A stretch of DNA of 64,000 nt from Mucilaginibacter endophyticus (GCF_003351025.1 NZ_QPCG01000001.1:69949-133948); one strand, 5' to 3'. Shown: positions 45,365 through 55,179, counted from the first letter of the stretch. Program-made: numbers and translations. The notes: generated by a model from the letters alone, not told the origin.

Positions 45365-45916
45365 TTAACTGATTTCGCGTGTCCGGATCTTTATCGCGGG
45401 GTTACCCTGGTAAATACCGTACGCGTCAAGATTGTTTGTGGCGATGGAGCCACTGGTAAGTACCGCGTGCGATGCCGCTGTTATGCCCGGGTTTACCATG
45501 GCCCCGGCACAGATCCACACACCATCCTCCAAAATTATGCCTTTGGTTATCAAGTCAAAGGATTTTCTTTTGTAATTGTGGCTGCCGGTCAACAATATCG
45601 CCCCCTGCGACAAGCACACATTTGCCCCGATATCAATCAGCACCAGGCTATCTATCCATACGTTTTCGCCAACCCAGGTTTCATCGCCTATACGGAGGTT
45701 CCACGGATATTTGATATTTACGCAAGGTTTAATAGTAACGTGCTTACCTATCCGTGCTCCAAACAGTTTCAGGCAAAATACCTTAAATGCGCTTGAAGGT
45801 ATAATGCTGGTTTTAAAAAATACAGCATTAAAATAATACCATAAAATACGTTTTAAAGCATTGCCGCCGGGATTATAAGGATAGTTATTATAGATTGAAA
45901 GGTCAGTTTTTAGCAT
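45365..45916 (-). CDS. WcaF-like O-acetyltransferase
   Basis: 183 residues of the left-handed beta-helix (hexapeptide) family. The sequence MLKTDLSIYNNYPYNPGGNA with NAVFFKTSIIPSSAFK matches the colanic-acid WcaF type. Hexapeptide turns run from about 60 to 165 (IGKHVTIKPCVNIKYP, IGDETWVGENVWIDSL, GVWICAGAMVNPGI). The acetyl acceptor H is likely in GSHNYKRKS. It acetylates a capsule or exopolysaccharide sugar. It leads the membrane glycosyltransferase-like gene, with a -7 box upstream. Confidence 0.88.
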   Translation of the reverse strand: MLKTDLSIYNNYPYNPGGNALKRILWYYFNAVFFKTSIIPSSAFKVFCLKLFGARIGKHVTIKPCVNIKYPWNLRIGDETWVGENVWIDSLVLIDIGANVCLSQGAILLTGSHNYKRKSFDLITKGIILEDGVWICAGAMVNPGITAASHAVLTSGSIATNNLDAYGIYQGNPAIKIRTREIS

Positions 45917-45947
45917 CTGCGCCGGTAAGCTTATCGTACATTTAGTC

Positions 45948-45955
45948 CAAATATA
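45948..45955 (-). promoter_or_regulatory. -7 promoter box for the wcaF-like gene
   Basis: The minus strand reads TATATTTG, fitting TAnnTTTG, 32 nt upstream of the start. No well-spaced TTG at -33 was seen. Confidence 0.45.
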
Positions 45956-46271
45956 CAGGCTAAGCGCTATAATTTTGCAGGGAATAATATTAAAAGTGGT
46001 ATGATGGCAATATGCTTTGTTAACAAATTCATAAAGGAATGCAGGTGGCGGGTTAGGTAATAAGAATTTAATGATTCATGTTGAGGGCTGATTATTGCTT
46101 TGAAAGCATTGCCCGGACGGTGTGCTTTACCATTTAGCTACAGTATTAAAGTTGTTACTGGAAAAATCTCAATTATTTTAATCATTAGTTAACCTTTTAC
46201 GGCCATCTCCGTATAAATGCGTTGTAAACCCCTAAATGAATAGACCGGTCACTAAAACACATTTATAGCAT
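45956..46271. other. intergenic region between divergent polysaccharide genes
   Basis: About 315 bases with no gene. A TAATTTTG box at 45971-45978 faces rightwards but lies about 300 bases from the WecA-type gene. A GAAAGCATTGCCCGG stretch shows no partner. I see no hairpin or repeat copy. Confidence 0.4.
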
Positions 46272-47375
46272 ATGCTTGAATTTCTACGCTCTTATCATTT
46301 TGTTTATAATGTGCTCATAGTCGTATTTTCAACACTGGTAACACTACTATGTATACCCTCAATTTTACATGTTGCGCGTGCCCGCCATTTGTATGATGAT
46401 GTTGGCCATTTCAGGAAACAGCATGATCAGGGTATTCCGCGTTTGGGTGGTGTGGCTATTTTTGTGAGTTTTACCATTACCGCTTTACTGTTCAGCATCA
46501 TTGATAAAGCGCTGCCGGTTAGTTACCTGCTAACCGCTTGTATCATTTTGTTTGCCATGGGATTAAAGGATGACCTATCGGGAGTTAATTCCAGTACAAA
46601 GTTCTTGATCCAGTTTGTAGTTGCCGCTATATTGGTTATTCCCGGAGATATCCGGATCAGCAGCATGTATGGCGTATTTGATATTTTTGCGCTGCCGTAT
46701 ATTCCGAGTGTTATATTATCAATATTGGTTATTATGCTTGTCATCAATTCATTTAACCTTATTGACGGTATTGACGGACTGGCTGCAACAACCGGCATTA
46801 TTGCCAACAGTACTTTTGCTGCGCTGTTTATTTATATGCAACAGTACGAGCTGGCAGCAATTTCACTTGCTATGGTGGGGGCGGTACTTGGTTTTTTACG
46901 TTTTAATATTACACCCGCTAAAATATTTATGGGTGATACCGGGGCTTTGCTTATTGGCCTGGTAACGGCGGTAATGGCTATTAAGTTTATTGAGCTAAGT
47001 AAAACCTCAACAGTTAAATTACCTTTTATATATACCGCTCCGGCCTTAATTGTTGCTATACTTATAGGCCCTGTTTTTGACACCCTCAGGGTTTTTACTA
47101 TCCGTATCTTAAACGGAAAATCGCCGTTTGATGCCGACAGGAACCATATCCATCACCGCATATTGAAAATAGGTTTAACACATTTGCAAACCACTATGGT
47201 TTTAGCGTGCCTGAACCTTGTTTCGATAGTAATGGTGTTAATTTTCAATGGTTTAAATAACTCCTTGCTTATTGTATTGATATTTTTATTATCGCTATCC
47301 TTTAACTGGGCGATCACCTATTTTATCCGTTTAAAAAGACGCGGGTTCCTGATGTTCCGCAATTTTGGCGATTGA
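46272..47375 (+). CDS. undecaprenyl-phosphate sugar-1-phosphate transferase, WecA/TagO-like
   Basis: 367 residues with about ten membrane helices. It belongs to the MraY/WecA family: the first Mg-binding region reads LKDDLSGV, the nucleotide region NLIDGIDGLAATTG, the catalytic loop PAKIFMGDTGALLIGL, and the C-terminal His motif DRNHIHHRILKIG. It would move GlcNAc-1-P (or a related sugar phosphate) from UDP onto undecaprenyl phosphate to start polysaccharide synthesis. It is divergent from the WcaF-like gene, supporting a surface-glycan role. Confidence 0.9.
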   Translation: MLEFLRSYHFVYNVLIVVFSTLVTLLCIPSILHVARARHLYDDVGHFRKQHDQGIPRLGGVAIFVSFTITALLFSIIDKALPVSYLLTACIILFAMGLKDDLSGVNSSTKFLIQFVVAAILVIPGDIRISSMYGVFDIFALPYIPSVILSILVIMLVINSFNLIDGIDGLAATTGIIANSTFAALFIYMQQYELAAISLAMVGAVLGFLRFNITPAKIFMGDTGALLIGLVTAVMAIKFIELSKTSTVKLPFIYTAPALIVAILIGPVFDTLRVFTIRILNGKSPFDADRNHIHHRILKIGLTHLQTTMVLACLNLVSIVMVLIFNGLNNSLLIVLIFLLSLSFNWAITYFIRLKRRGFLMFRNFGD

Positions 47376-47466
47376 CAATCAATTGTAACCTGCAGGTAGT
47401 AATCATACAAACCAAGGAAATTAACCATCCATCTTCATTAACTTTGTTGCACTATAATACTTTGCA

Positions 47467-48474
47467 ATGAAGATAGCTATAAACGGGTTTGGCCGCATTG
47501 GCCGCATATTTTTAAGGAACATTCTATCGCACCCTGAAATACAGGTGGTTGCTATAAATGACCTTACCGACACGCAAACTCTTGCCCATTTATTTAAGTA
47601 CGATTCTGTTCACCGCGGATTCAAAGGCGAGGTGAACGCTGATGATAACGGCCTTATCATTAACGGTAGCCATATACAGGTACTTGCCGAACGGGACCCG
47701 CTTAACCTACCCTGGAAAGCGCTGGATATCGATCTTGTTATCGAATCAACCGGTAAATTTACTTCGAGAAAAGGCGCCGAGGCCCATTTAATCGCCGGGG
47801 CTCGGCAGGTTATCATATCTGCCCCTTCAACAGATAAAAATGTACCCACTGTTGTGCTTGCAGTGAATGACGGGCAGGTTGACCTTCAGTCGCCGATATT
47901 GTCAAACGCTTCATGTACAACCAACAATGTTGCCGCGATGGTGAAAATACTGGACGAAAACTGGGGTATTATTGATGGTTATATTACGACTGTGCATTCC
48001 ATGACCGGTGATCAGAACCTGCATGACGCGCCGCATAAAGACTTGAGGCGGGCAAGGGCCGCATCTGCTTCTATCATACCTACAACCACAGGTGCTGCCA
48101 AAGCCATAACAGCTATATTTCCGCACTTAGATGGACGGCTGGGTGGTGCCGGCATTCGTGTACCGGTGCTTAACGGCTCTTTAACAGATTTTACCTGCAG
48201 CCTTAAAAAGCAGCCTACCATAAACGAAATTAACGGGGCTTTTAAACAGGCGGCCGATGGGCCAATGAAAAATGTGTTGGAATATACCGAAGATCCTATT
48301 GTATCAACAGATATACTGGATAATCCGCATAGCTGCATTTTTGATGCGCAACTAACTTCTATAGTAGGAGGGCTTGTAAAAGTTGTTGGCTGGTATGATA
48401 ATGAAATGGGCTACAGCAGCCGATTGGCCGATCTGGTAGTTCAGATAGCCGAACTAAAAAAGCAGCCGGCCTAA
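47467..48474 (+). CDS. gap: glyceraldehyde-3-phosphate dehydrogenase
   Basis: 335 residues, type I. NAD domain INGFGRIGRIFLRN with D32 for NAD preference; catalytic C150 in SNASCTTNNVA and general base H177 in TTVHSMTGDQ. The commonly conserved Cys four residues after the nucleophile is N154 here (CTTNN rather than CTTNC). RRARAASASIIPTTTGAAKA is normal. It works in glycolysis or gluconeogenesis with pgk 1.4 kb downstream. The TAA stop sits in the loop of a perfect hairpin. Confidence 0.95.
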   Translation: MKIAINGFGRIGRIFLRNILSHPEIQVVAINDLTDTQTLAHLFKYDSVHRGFKGEVNADDNGLIINGSHIQVLAERDPLNLPWKALDIDLVIESTGKFTSRKGAEAHLIAGARQVIISAPSTDKNVPTVVLAVNDGQVDLQSPILSNASCTTNNVAAMVKILDENWGIIDGYITTVHSMTGDQNLHDAPHKDLRRARAASASIIPTTTGAAKAITAIFPHLDGRLGGAGIRVPVLNGSLTDFTCSLKKQPTINEINGAFKQAADGPMKNVLEYTEDPIVSTDILDNPHSCIFDAQLTSIVGGLVKVVGWYDNEMGYSSRLADLVVQIAELKKQPA

Positions 48475-48482
48475 GCCGGCTG
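48463..48482. terminator. hairpin enclosing the gap stop codon
   Basis: Perfect arms CAGCCGGC and GCCGGCTG around CTAA. It lies between convergent gap and the lipoprotein gene, so it may serve both; there is no long T-run. Confidence 0.55.
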
Positions 48483-48489
48483 TAGGCAA

Positions 48490-49140
48490 TTATTTATTGT
48501 AAACTACTTTAGCGGTTGTAGATGTGGCGTCGGTGTTTTTGCCGTTCATATAATAATATGAAGAAAAGCCAATCACGTCAGTAGCTTGTTTCAGAATATC
48601 ATTTTGAGCTTCAATAGCAAGGTCATGTTGTTTATAGGCTTTCGAAAATACTATTACCCTTTCTAATACCAGCTTGGTAAGCTTTTTACCATTTACAGTT
48701 GAGGTTGATGCCGACTTAATAGCTACGTTATTAAGGTTGTCGTCAAGATAGTTGGTTGCTACCTGGTTGTCTTTATTAATTGTAGTGAAGTTAAAATTGG
48801 CCAAACCCGATTTTGAAAAATCCTCTTTGAAATGTACTGCCGATGATTTTTGATAATCATCAGAGTTTAGGACCAAATTAACGGTTTCGGTGTAATTTAA
48901 ATAAAGGATATCGTCGGTTACTTTGGTATTTACTATTTGGTCGGCTATATCAAGTTTTACAGCGCCTGCTGCCGGAACACTTGCGTCTGTATTTGAACCG
49001 GTGTTTGTACCTGAGTCTGAGCCGGTATTGGTGCCTGTATTTATACTCGTAGCACCTTTTGCTACTTCGGGCACTATATCAGTTTTTTTGCAGCTTGCGA
49101 AAACGGTGATAAGGAAAATGTAGGTAATATATTTTTTCAT
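48490..49140 (-). CDS. DUF4142-like or unclassified lipoprotein
   Basis: 216 residues from ATG 49140. Signal peptide MKKYITYIFLITVFASCKK ends in a lipobox with Cys at residue 17. A low-complexity TGTNTGSDSGTNTGSNT linker follows, then a soluble domain (LDIADQIVNTKVTDDILYLN; QKSSAVHFKEDF) in which I recognise no family with certainty; DUF4142 is only a guess. It is surface or periplasmic by its lipid anchor. Twelve in-frame codons before this ATG were rejected because they precede the signal peptide. Confidence 0.65.
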   Translation of the reverse strand: MKKYITYIFLITVFASCKKTDIVPEVAKGATSINTGTNTGSDSGTNTGSNTDASVPAAGAVKLDIADQIVNTKVTDDILYLNYTETVNLVLNSDDYQKSSAVHFKEDFSKSGLANFNFTTINKDNQVATNYLDDNLNNVAIKSASTSTVNGKKLTKLVLERVIVFSKAYKQHDLAIEAQNDILKQATDVIGFSSYYYMNGKNTDATSTTAKVVYNK

Positions 49141-49295
49141 TTTTATTGTTAGTTTTTTCCTCATCAGAGGCAACAACTATGCCTTACTCCTGATTTGTTT
49201 AATAGTAAGTAATAAGCAAATCCTTTTAATTGAAGGTTGGTGTTAGTGGGCGAAGCAGCGAAATGTTAACCTGCAGTTATTATTTTTATGGGATA

Positions 49296-49319
49296 AAAAT
49301 TCCCCATTCGGGGAATTTT
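49296..49319. promoter_or_regulatory. perfect palindrome upstream of GNAT gene
   Basis: AAAATTCCCC, ATTC loop, GGGGAATTTT, 16 nt before the ATG at 49335. It could be an operator or an mRNA hairpin in the 5' leader. Confidence 0.45.
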
Positions 49320-49334
49320 GCCAATTTTGCGGCT

Positions 49335-49769
49335 ATGGTCAGGTTTATTAAAGTTGATGAGTTGCTTCATGTACGCAACGAAGTGCTGCGTGAGGGCAGA
49401 CTTACCCTTGATGAATGCCGTTTTCCGTCAGATAATACTGAAGGCAATTTTCACCTTGGTTATTTTGTTGATGATGAGCTGGCATGTGTGGCTTCTTTTC
49501 ATCCCCAAAGCTATGGTGAATTTAATGGTATGGGTTACCAATTGCGTGGTATGGCAACCATTGAAAAATACAGAGGAAAAGGTTTCGGCAACCAGCTGGT
49601 TAACTTTGCCCTGGTATACCTGCGCGGGCAAAAGGCAGATTACCTGTGGTGCAACGCTCGTAAAAATGCTATCCGCTTTTATAGTGACCTTGGTTTTGAG
49701 ATTGTTTCGCCCGAATTTGAGGTGCCGGGTATAGGGCCTCATCATGTAATGTATGTTAAAATAAGATGA
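49335..49769 (+). CDS. GNAT-family N-acetyltransferase
   Basis: 144 residues from ATG 49335. Acetyl-CoA motif A reads YQLRGMATIEKYRGKGFGNQ (V-x-x-x-x-R-x-x-G-x-G/A type), followed by WCNARKNAIRFYSDLGFEIV. The substrate is not known; the pattern resembles ElaA-like/phosphinothricin-type small-molecule acetyltransferases. Frame-open sequence upstream to 49230 runs through the hairpin and is not conserved in character. Confidence 0.85.
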   Translation: MVRFIKVDELLHVRNEVLREGRLTLDECRFPSDNTEGNFHLGYFVDDELACVASFHPQSYGEFNGMGYQLRGMATIEKYRGKGFGNQLVNFALVYLRGQKADYLWCNARKNAIRFYSDLGFEIVSPEFEVPGIGPHHVMYVKIR

Positions 49770-49870
49770 AATTTCGGCGGAATGAAACAGCTTTTTTCCA
49801 TTTTAGTTAAGTATTTTGAATTAAAATGCTCAATTTGCGCCCGTTCATAACAAATGACCCTTTAATAGAT

Positions 49871-51061
49871 ATGAAAACAATAGATCAAATTAGTTTTGCC
49901 GGCAAAAAAGCCCTCATCAGGGTTGATTTTAACGTGCCTCTTGACGAGAATTTCAATATTACCGACGATAACCGTATGACGGCAGCTTTGCCAACCATTA
50001 AAAAGATATTAAAAGATGGTGGTAAAGTTATCCTGATGTCGCACCTTGGCAGACCGAAAGATGGTCCTACTGATAAATATTCTTTAAAGCATATCGTATC
50101 TCATTTGTCAGATCTGCTTGGTCAGCAGGTTCAGTTTGCTGATGATTGCATCGGCGAGCAGGCTGTTGAAAAATCAAAAGCACTTGGTAACGGCGAGGTT
50201 TTATTGTTAGAAAACCTTCGTTTTTATAAAGAAGAAGAAAAAGGTGATGTTGCCTTTGCCGAAAAATTATCAAAATTAGGTGATATATACGTAAATGACG
50301 CGTTCGGCACTGCTCACCGCGCTCACGCTTCAACTGCCATCATTGCTCAGTTTTTCCCTGAGGCTAAATACTTCGGTTACCTGATGGCCGCTGAGCTGAA
50401 CAATGCCGAAAAGATCCTGAACAACGCACCTAAGCCTTTCACTGCTATTATGGGTGGTTCAAAAGTATCTGATAAAATTGAACTGATTGAGCGTTTGCTT
50501 GATAAAGTTGATAACCTGATCATTGGTGGTGGTATGGCTTATACCTTTGCTAAAGCTGATGGTGGAAACATAGGTACTTCATTGGTTGAGATGGATAAAC
50601 TTGACCTTGCATTAAGCTTAAGGCAAAAAGCTAAAGACAAAGGTGTGAACCTGTTGTTGCCTTTAGATAATATCATCGCCGATGCTTTTTCAAATGACGC
50701 CAACACAGATATTGCTAAAACCGGCGAAATAAAAGATAACTGGATGGGCCTTGATATCGGTCCTGAAACTGTTGCTTTATTCAGCAAGGTAGTTGAAGAA
50801 TCAAAAACCATTTTATGGAACGGCCCGATGGGGGTTTTTGAAATGGAGAAATTTTTAGGCGGTACTAAAGCCATTGCCGAAGCCGTAGCTAAAGCTACTG
50901 AAAACGGTGCTTTCTCATTAATTGGTGGTGGTGACTCTGCCGCTGCGGTTGCTAAATTTGGCATGACCGATGAGGTAAGCTACGTGTCAACCGGTGGTGG
51001 TGCTTTATTGGAGTACATGGAAGGCAAAGAATTGCCTGGTGTAAAAGCAATAAACGACTAA
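49871..51061 (+). CDS. pgk: phosphoglycerate kinase
   Basis: 396 residues from ATG 49871, the normal PGK length. N-terminal [20 protein letters not shown], substrate region [11 protein letters not shown], then [14 protein letters not shown], and C-terminal [12 protein letters not shown] with [13 protein letters not shown] for ATP. It transfers phosphate from 1,3-bisphosphoglycerate to ADP, directly after GAPDH in the pathway. An ATG 15 codons upstream (49826) is in frame but extends beyond the family N-terminus. Confidence 0.97.
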   Translation: MKTIDQISFAGKKALIRVDFNVPLDENFNITDDNRMTAALPTIKKILKDGGKVILMSHLGRPKDGPTDKYSLKHIVSHLSDLLGQQVQFADDCIGEQAVEKSKALGNGEVLLLENLRFYKEEEKGDVAFAEKLSKLGDIYVNDAFGTAHRAHASTAIIAQFFPEAKYFGYLMAAELNNAEKILNNAPKPFTAIMGGSKVSDKIELIERLLDKVDNLIIGGGMAYTFAKADGGNIGTSLVEMDKLDLALSLRQKAKDKGVNLLLPLDNIIADAFSNDANTDIAKTGEIKDNWMGLDIGPETVALFSKVVEESKTILWNGPMGVFEMEKFLGGTKAIAEAVAKATENGAFSLIGGGDSAAAVAKFGMTDEVSYVSTGGGALLEYMEGKELPGVKAIND

Positions 51062-51078
51062 TACATACTAAAACGAAC

Positions 51079-51109
51079 AAAAAAGGCTCCGTCACCGGAG
51101 CTTTTTTTG
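51079..51109 (+). terminator. terminator after pgk
   Basis: Stem GCTCCG/CGGAGC with flanking A-run and seven T residues, 18 nt after the pgk stop. Confidence 0.88.
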
Positions 51110-51190
51110 TTTACAGGTCATCAACTTATTCTTTATAATTATTTAACTTCAAATTGAGTTTTTCAATATTGTCTTAACCAATTATAAAGT

Positions 51191-52906
51191 ATGGTCAACA
51201 TTAACTCCGGAGGGACGGCTCAGCATACTTTTGATGCTATCGTTATCGGGTCGGGTATTAGTGGTGGATGGGCTGCTAAGGAGCTTTGCGAAAAAGGGTT
51301 AAAAACGCTGGTGCTGGAACGTGGCCGGAATGTTACGCATTTAAAGGACTATCCAACAGCTACTAAAAATCCCTGGGATTTCCCTCATCGCGGCCACTTA
51401 CCTGAGGCGATAAAAAGCGAAAACCCAATAGCCGGAAAATGTTATGCTTTTAGCGAGGCCACAACTCATTTCTTTGTTAAAGATAAAGAGCATCCATATG
51501 TTCAGGAAAAACCCTTCGACTGGATCAGAGGGTACCAGGTGGGCGGGAAATCATTGCTGTGGGCCAGGCAAACCCAACGTTGGAGCAAGTTTGATTTTGA
51601 AGGTCCGGCAAGGGACGGATTTGCTACTGCCTGGCCTGTTAGTTACCAGGATATTGCACCATGGTATAGCCATGTAGAGCTATTTGCAGGTATTGCCGGC
51701 AACAAGGATGGCTTGGAAACACTGCCCGACGGAGAGTTTTTACCACCATGGGAAATGAATGTGGTTGAAAAACATATTCAAAAAAGGATCATGGACGCGT
51801 ATAAAGACCGGCATGTTGTTATCGGAAGATGCGCCCATTTAACCAAGCCGCAGCCCATTCACTTACAACAAGGCCGGGGTCAATGCCAGGCCCGGAGTTT
51901 ATGTGAGCGCGGTTGTCCGTTTGGCGGATATTTTAGCTCTAACTCTTCAACCTTGCCATGGGCTGCAAAAACCGGTAATCTTACACTCCGACCTGATTCT
52001 GTTGTGCATTCCATTATATATGATGAACAAAAGGGAAAGGCAACCGGCGTAAGGGTGATAGATGCACATACCAAAGTAGCAACCGAATATTATGCTCGCA
52101 TCATTTTTGTAAATGCTGCTACCTTAAATTCCAATCTTATTTTACTGAACTCAAAATCATCCAGGTTTCCAAACGGATTGGGAAATGATAATGATTTGCT
52201 GGGCAGGTATATCGCCTTTCATAATTACCGAGGATCATTAACAGCAACTATCGACGGATACCTGGATACCTATTATTATGGCAGAAGGCCTGCCGCGGTT
52301 ATGATGCCCAATTTCAGAAACGTTTATAAACAGGAAACCGACTTTTTAAGGGGGTATATGACGTTTTATACCGCCACAAGAAGTAGCTGGGGCCACGCGG
52401 TTGACGGCGATCAGATTGGAGCAAACTATAAAGAAAATATCGCCGAACCCGGAGGCTGGAACATATACATGATGATGCAGGGCGAAACTATTCCCAAAGC
52501 TGCGAATAGGGTGAGCCTGAGTAAAGACCAAAAGGATGAATGGGGGATACCATTATTATCCGTTTCGGTAGATTATGACGATAACGATGTGAAATCCATG
52601 AACGATTTTTTGCAGCAGGGAGCTGAGATGCTTGACAAGGCCGGTTGTAAAAATATAGCTCCTAATGATAGTAAACAGGCCCCTGGGCTGGATATTCACG
52701 AGATAGGGGGGATAAGGATGGGAGCCGATCCGCGGACATCATTGCTAAACAAATGGAACCAGCTGCATGCATGCCCGAATGTGTTTGTAACCGATGGCGC
52801 CTGTATGACATCTACCGGGACTCAAAACCCTTCGCTAACTTTCATGGCCCTCACAGCACGGGCCGCAAACTACGCGGCAGATGAATTGCGGAAAAACAAT
52901 ATATAG
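51191..52906 (+). CDS. GMC-family oxidoreductase
   Basis: 571 residues. FAD motif AIVIGSGISGGWAAKELCEK (about 13-32), then ERGRNVTHLKDYP. The middle GRCAHLTKPQPIHLQQGRGQ and a Cys cluster (CQARSLCERGCPFGG) are typical of the bacterial sugar/alcohol dehydrogenase branch. The active-site His is probably in HEIGGIRMG and the C-terminal NPSLTFMALTARAANYAADE is the FAD-binding end. No twin-Arg or Sec signal is seen. Likely oxidises a sugar or polyol; substrate unknown. Confidence 0.88.
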   Translation: MVNINSGGTAQHTFDAIVIGSGISGGWAAKELCEKGLKTLVLERGRNVTHLKDYPTATKNPWDFPHRGHLPEAIKSENPIAGKCYAFSEATTHFFVKDKEHPYVQEKPFDWIRGYQVGGKSLLWARQTQRWSKFDFEGPARDGFATAWPVSYQDIAPWYSHVELFAGIAGNKDGLETLPDGEFLPPWEMNVVEKHIQKRIMDAYKDRHVVIGRCAHLTKPQPIHLQQGRGQCQARSLCERGCPFGGYFSSNSSTLPWAAKTGNLTLRPDSVVHSIIYDEQKGKATGVRVIDAHTKVATEYYARIIFVNAATLNSNLILLNSKSSRFPNGLGNDNDLLGRYIAFHNYRGSLTATIDGYLDTYYYGRRPAAVMMPNFRNVYKQETDFLRGYMTFYTATRSSWGHAVDGDQIGANYKENIAEPGGWNIYMMMQGETIPKAANRVSLSKDQKDEWGIPLLSVSVDYDDNDVKSMNDFLQQGAEMLDKAGCKNIAPNDSKQAPGLDIHEIGGIRMGADPRTSLLNKWNQLHACPNVFVTDGACMTSTGTQNPSLTFMALTARAANYAADELRKNNI

Positions 52907-52994
52907 TTTTTTTGATAATTTGATATGTTGTAGGTTTATTAAAGAAGCAAAGCGTTTCGATCTTCGATAATTATAAATAGTATTTTCGCTGGTA

Positions 52995-53429
52995 TTGAAA
53001 TCAAATAATTTACATATCCGGCTATTTAATGAAGCAGATCGTGATAAGCTTAGAGAAATCTACTTGCTTTGCCGGATCCAGGTTTTTCATTGGGCGGATA
53101 GTGCCTTATTTACATTAAACGATTTTGATGCCCATACCAAGGACGAAGATATATGGATAGCCGAGTGCGATGATGAAATAGCAGGCTTTATGGCTGTTTG
53201 GTCACCTGATGCTTTTATTCATCATTTATATGTTGATGCTGCTCATAGGGGAAAAGGCGTTGGCAAGGCCCTGCTGGTTTTGGCAGCTCAAACTTATCCA
53301 TCGCCGCTCAGTTTAAAATGCCTTGTTAAAAATGAGGCAGCATTACAATTCTACCGGGCTTTGGGATGGCAAGTTGTGGAAGAAGGTAGAGATACCTTAG
53401 GCGATTATTTTTTAATGAAAAGCATATAA
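52995..53429 (+). CDS. GNAT-family N-acetyltransferase
   Basis: 144 residues from a TTG at 52995; no ATG or GTG exists at a suitable place and KSNNLHIRLFNEADRDKLRE is the usual N-terminus. Motif A is LYVDAAHRGKGVGKALLVLA, followed by LKCLVKNEAALQFYRALGWQ. Substrate unknown. A strong terminator follows. Confidence 0.85.
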   Translation: MKSNNLHIRLFNEADRDKLREIYLLCRIQVFHWADSALFTLNDFDAHTKDEDIWIAECDDEIAGFMAVWSPDAFIHHLYVDAAHRGKGVGKALLVLAAQTYPSPLSLKCLVKNEAALQFYRALGWQVVEEGRDTLGDYFLMKSI

Positions 53430-53468
53430 TAAAAGGGCGTTTTTAGATAGAAAAAGCCCTTTTATTAT
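53426..53468. terminator. bidirectional terminator
   Basis: Perfect 13-bp arms ATAATAAAAGGGC and GCCCTTTTATTAT around a 17-base loop, overlapping the GNAT stop. Two small perfect hairpins follow (CGAAGT/ACTTCG near 53489 and CTGTAGTC/GACTACAG at 53517-53535), before the convergent chitinase-like gene. Confidence 0.8.
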
Positions 53469-53559
53469 ATGAACGGCTAATCGCTATTCGAAGTCTCTGA
53501 CTTCGGATGACTATGCCTGTAGTCTAAGACTACAGCACTGGCTTTTGGTCCGCCTCCAA

Positions 53560-54789
53560 TTATTGAATTTTAACAGAAGTTACCACATCATTAGCGTTAG
53601 GCGATAGTGTGGTGAAATTAGGTGTATTTGCGGTCCGTGTCCATGAAGTACCAGTCGAATTATCGTTCGAATACATCGTTACTGTCCAGCCGGTTGGTAT
53701 TTTCATCGATGAAGCCCAGTTATCTACAAAGCCATAGGCCTGAAGTTGGGCAAGGGTATAGGTACCTTTAGGTATGGCGCTTGTAACTGTGCCCCCGTAA
53801 TTGATGTCCTGGTAAAAAGTTACGCCTGTAGTACTTGTTCCTGTATATACTGTAGGCTTGCCGTACAGTGCGTTTGATACGCTTGACAGGTAAGTGTGCG
53901 AGTCGGCATTAGGAAGGTTGTAATACAGGTAAATACCATAGTTATTATTAACTGTTTGTGTAGCCAGTGATGCGGCAGTTGATGAGCTGGTGCTTTGAAT
54001 GTCAATAGCGGCAGGGCCAAGGTTGGCGGCAGTTAATCCCGGAACGTTTGGAACTGAGTAGGTACCATAAATGGCGTTCCAGCTATAGTTTACCTGCGAG
54101 CCAACAGTTACACCATTATAGCTTAAACGTGAAGCTGCCGGGCCATAGTAATAAAAGGAAATTATTTTGGTAGGCATCAGGTTGCGAAGCGCGGTAACCA
54201 AATAAACAAATGAGCTTGCATTTGGCTGCCCGGTACCATTGGTGCCGTAATCGGCATATTCATCGTCAAAGTCGATACCATCAAGACCGTAGGTAGTAAC
54301 CGCGTTGCTTAGTTGCTGAGCGAAATCATTTGCGGCGGCCTGAGTTGGAAAATTGGAAATACCTGCCCCCTGGTGGTTTCCCAAAATAGACAATAGTACT
54401 TTAATACCTTTAGCCTGTAAGCTTTGAATGTAAGTGGCTTTGTTGTTAAGCACATTGGTTACCTGCGGATTAAAGTACAAAACTGCCTTTTGAGTACCTG
54501 TATCATAATTGATATTGGCAGCGAATATGATAGCGATATCAAAAAGCTGCTGCCCGGTTGACAGGGTGTAGTTGCCCACATTACGAATGTCGTTGTTGTT
54601 AACTTCCACATAGCAAACACCTTTTGGCCCGGCTACACCAATGGCATTGGTGCTTAGTTTTGAAGAGCCACCGGCTGCGTCGGTTGGTAGCGCGGCTTTT
54701 TCCTTTTTACAGGCGGATGTGATAAGCATTACAATACCGAATAAGGCGGTTAACGTTTTTGCAAAGGGCAGATTAAGGTTTGTTCTCAT
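53560..54789 (-). CDS. secreted GH18 Endo-H-like glycosidase lipoprotein with crystallin-like C-terminus
   Basis: 409 residues. Lipoprotein signal ends with Cys at residue 27 (ITSACKKE). The GH18 barrel (about 55-300) has the catalytic DxxDxDxE motif as D170-G-I-D173-F-D175-D-E177 (YGLDGIDFDDEY), as in endo-beta-N-acetylglucosaminidase H, which cleaves the chitobiose core of N-glycans. Residues about 318-409 (TFYQDINYGGTVTSAI, WTVTMYSNDN) resemble a beta/gamma-crystallin or peptidase-inhibitor I36 module. It is likely on the cell surface and scavenges host or fungal glycans. Confidence 0.9.
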   Translation of the reverse strand: MRTNLNLPFAKTLTALFGIVMLITSACKKEKAALPTDAAGGSSKLSTNAIGVAGPKGVCYVEVNNNDIRNVGNYTLSTGQQLFDIAIIFAANINYDTGTQKAVLYFNPQVTNVLNNKATYIQSLQAKGIKVLLSILGNHQGAGISNFPTQAAANDFAQQLSNAVTTYGLDGIDFDDEYADYGTNGTGQPNASSFVYLVTALRNLMPTKIISFYYYGPAASRLSYNGVTVGSQVNYSWNAIYGTYSVPNVPGLTAANLGPAAIDIQSTSSSTAASLATQTVNNNYGIYLYYNLPNADSHTYLSSVSNALYGKPTVYTGTSTTGVTFYQDINYGGTVTSAIPKGTYTLAQLQAYGFVDNWASSMKIPTGWTVTMYSNDNSTGTSWTRTANTPNFTTLSPNANDVVTSVKIQ

Positions 54790-55129
54790 AATTGTTGTGT
54801 TTGTTAAATTGTTTATAAAAGATAAATTGTTTTAGCATTTTGGTTCGCGTAACGTCAGCCCATAGCACGGCCATAGGGATTTACTATCTCTTAAAAAAGC
54901 TGTTTAAAATATTTAGGTTACCGCCGCGTTTTAGGTCCCCGCGTTGGTGTTATATCGGTTCAAGTGTATAGACCATTAAACGGGGGAAATTGCCTACAGG
55001 TTTTAATTATTATTTTATAAAAATTCAACCATAGTTAATAAAAGTATTTTTTACACTTATTTTTAACTTTAACAAAAACCTTTATTCTGTAACAAAAAAG
55101 CGGCTTTTATTAAATTAGGGTATCGCCTG
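54790..55129. other. intergenic region between divergent glycosidase and CocE-type genes
   Basis: About 340 bases with no gene. AT-rich, with no TAnnTTTG box on the minus strand near the glycosidase start and no hairpin of note. Confidence 0.4.
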
Positions 55130-55160
55130 TTGTCCTTTTTATTTTATTCGGCTACATTTG
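55130..55160 (+). promoter_or_regulatory. promoter of the CocE-type gene
   Basis: TTG at 55130-55132 and TACATTTG at 55153-55160 with a 20-base spacer, the complete -33/-7 pattern. The start site would be about 16 nt before ATG 55180. Confidence 0.7.
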
Positions 55161-55179
55161 ATTGACTGACAAAAAATTT

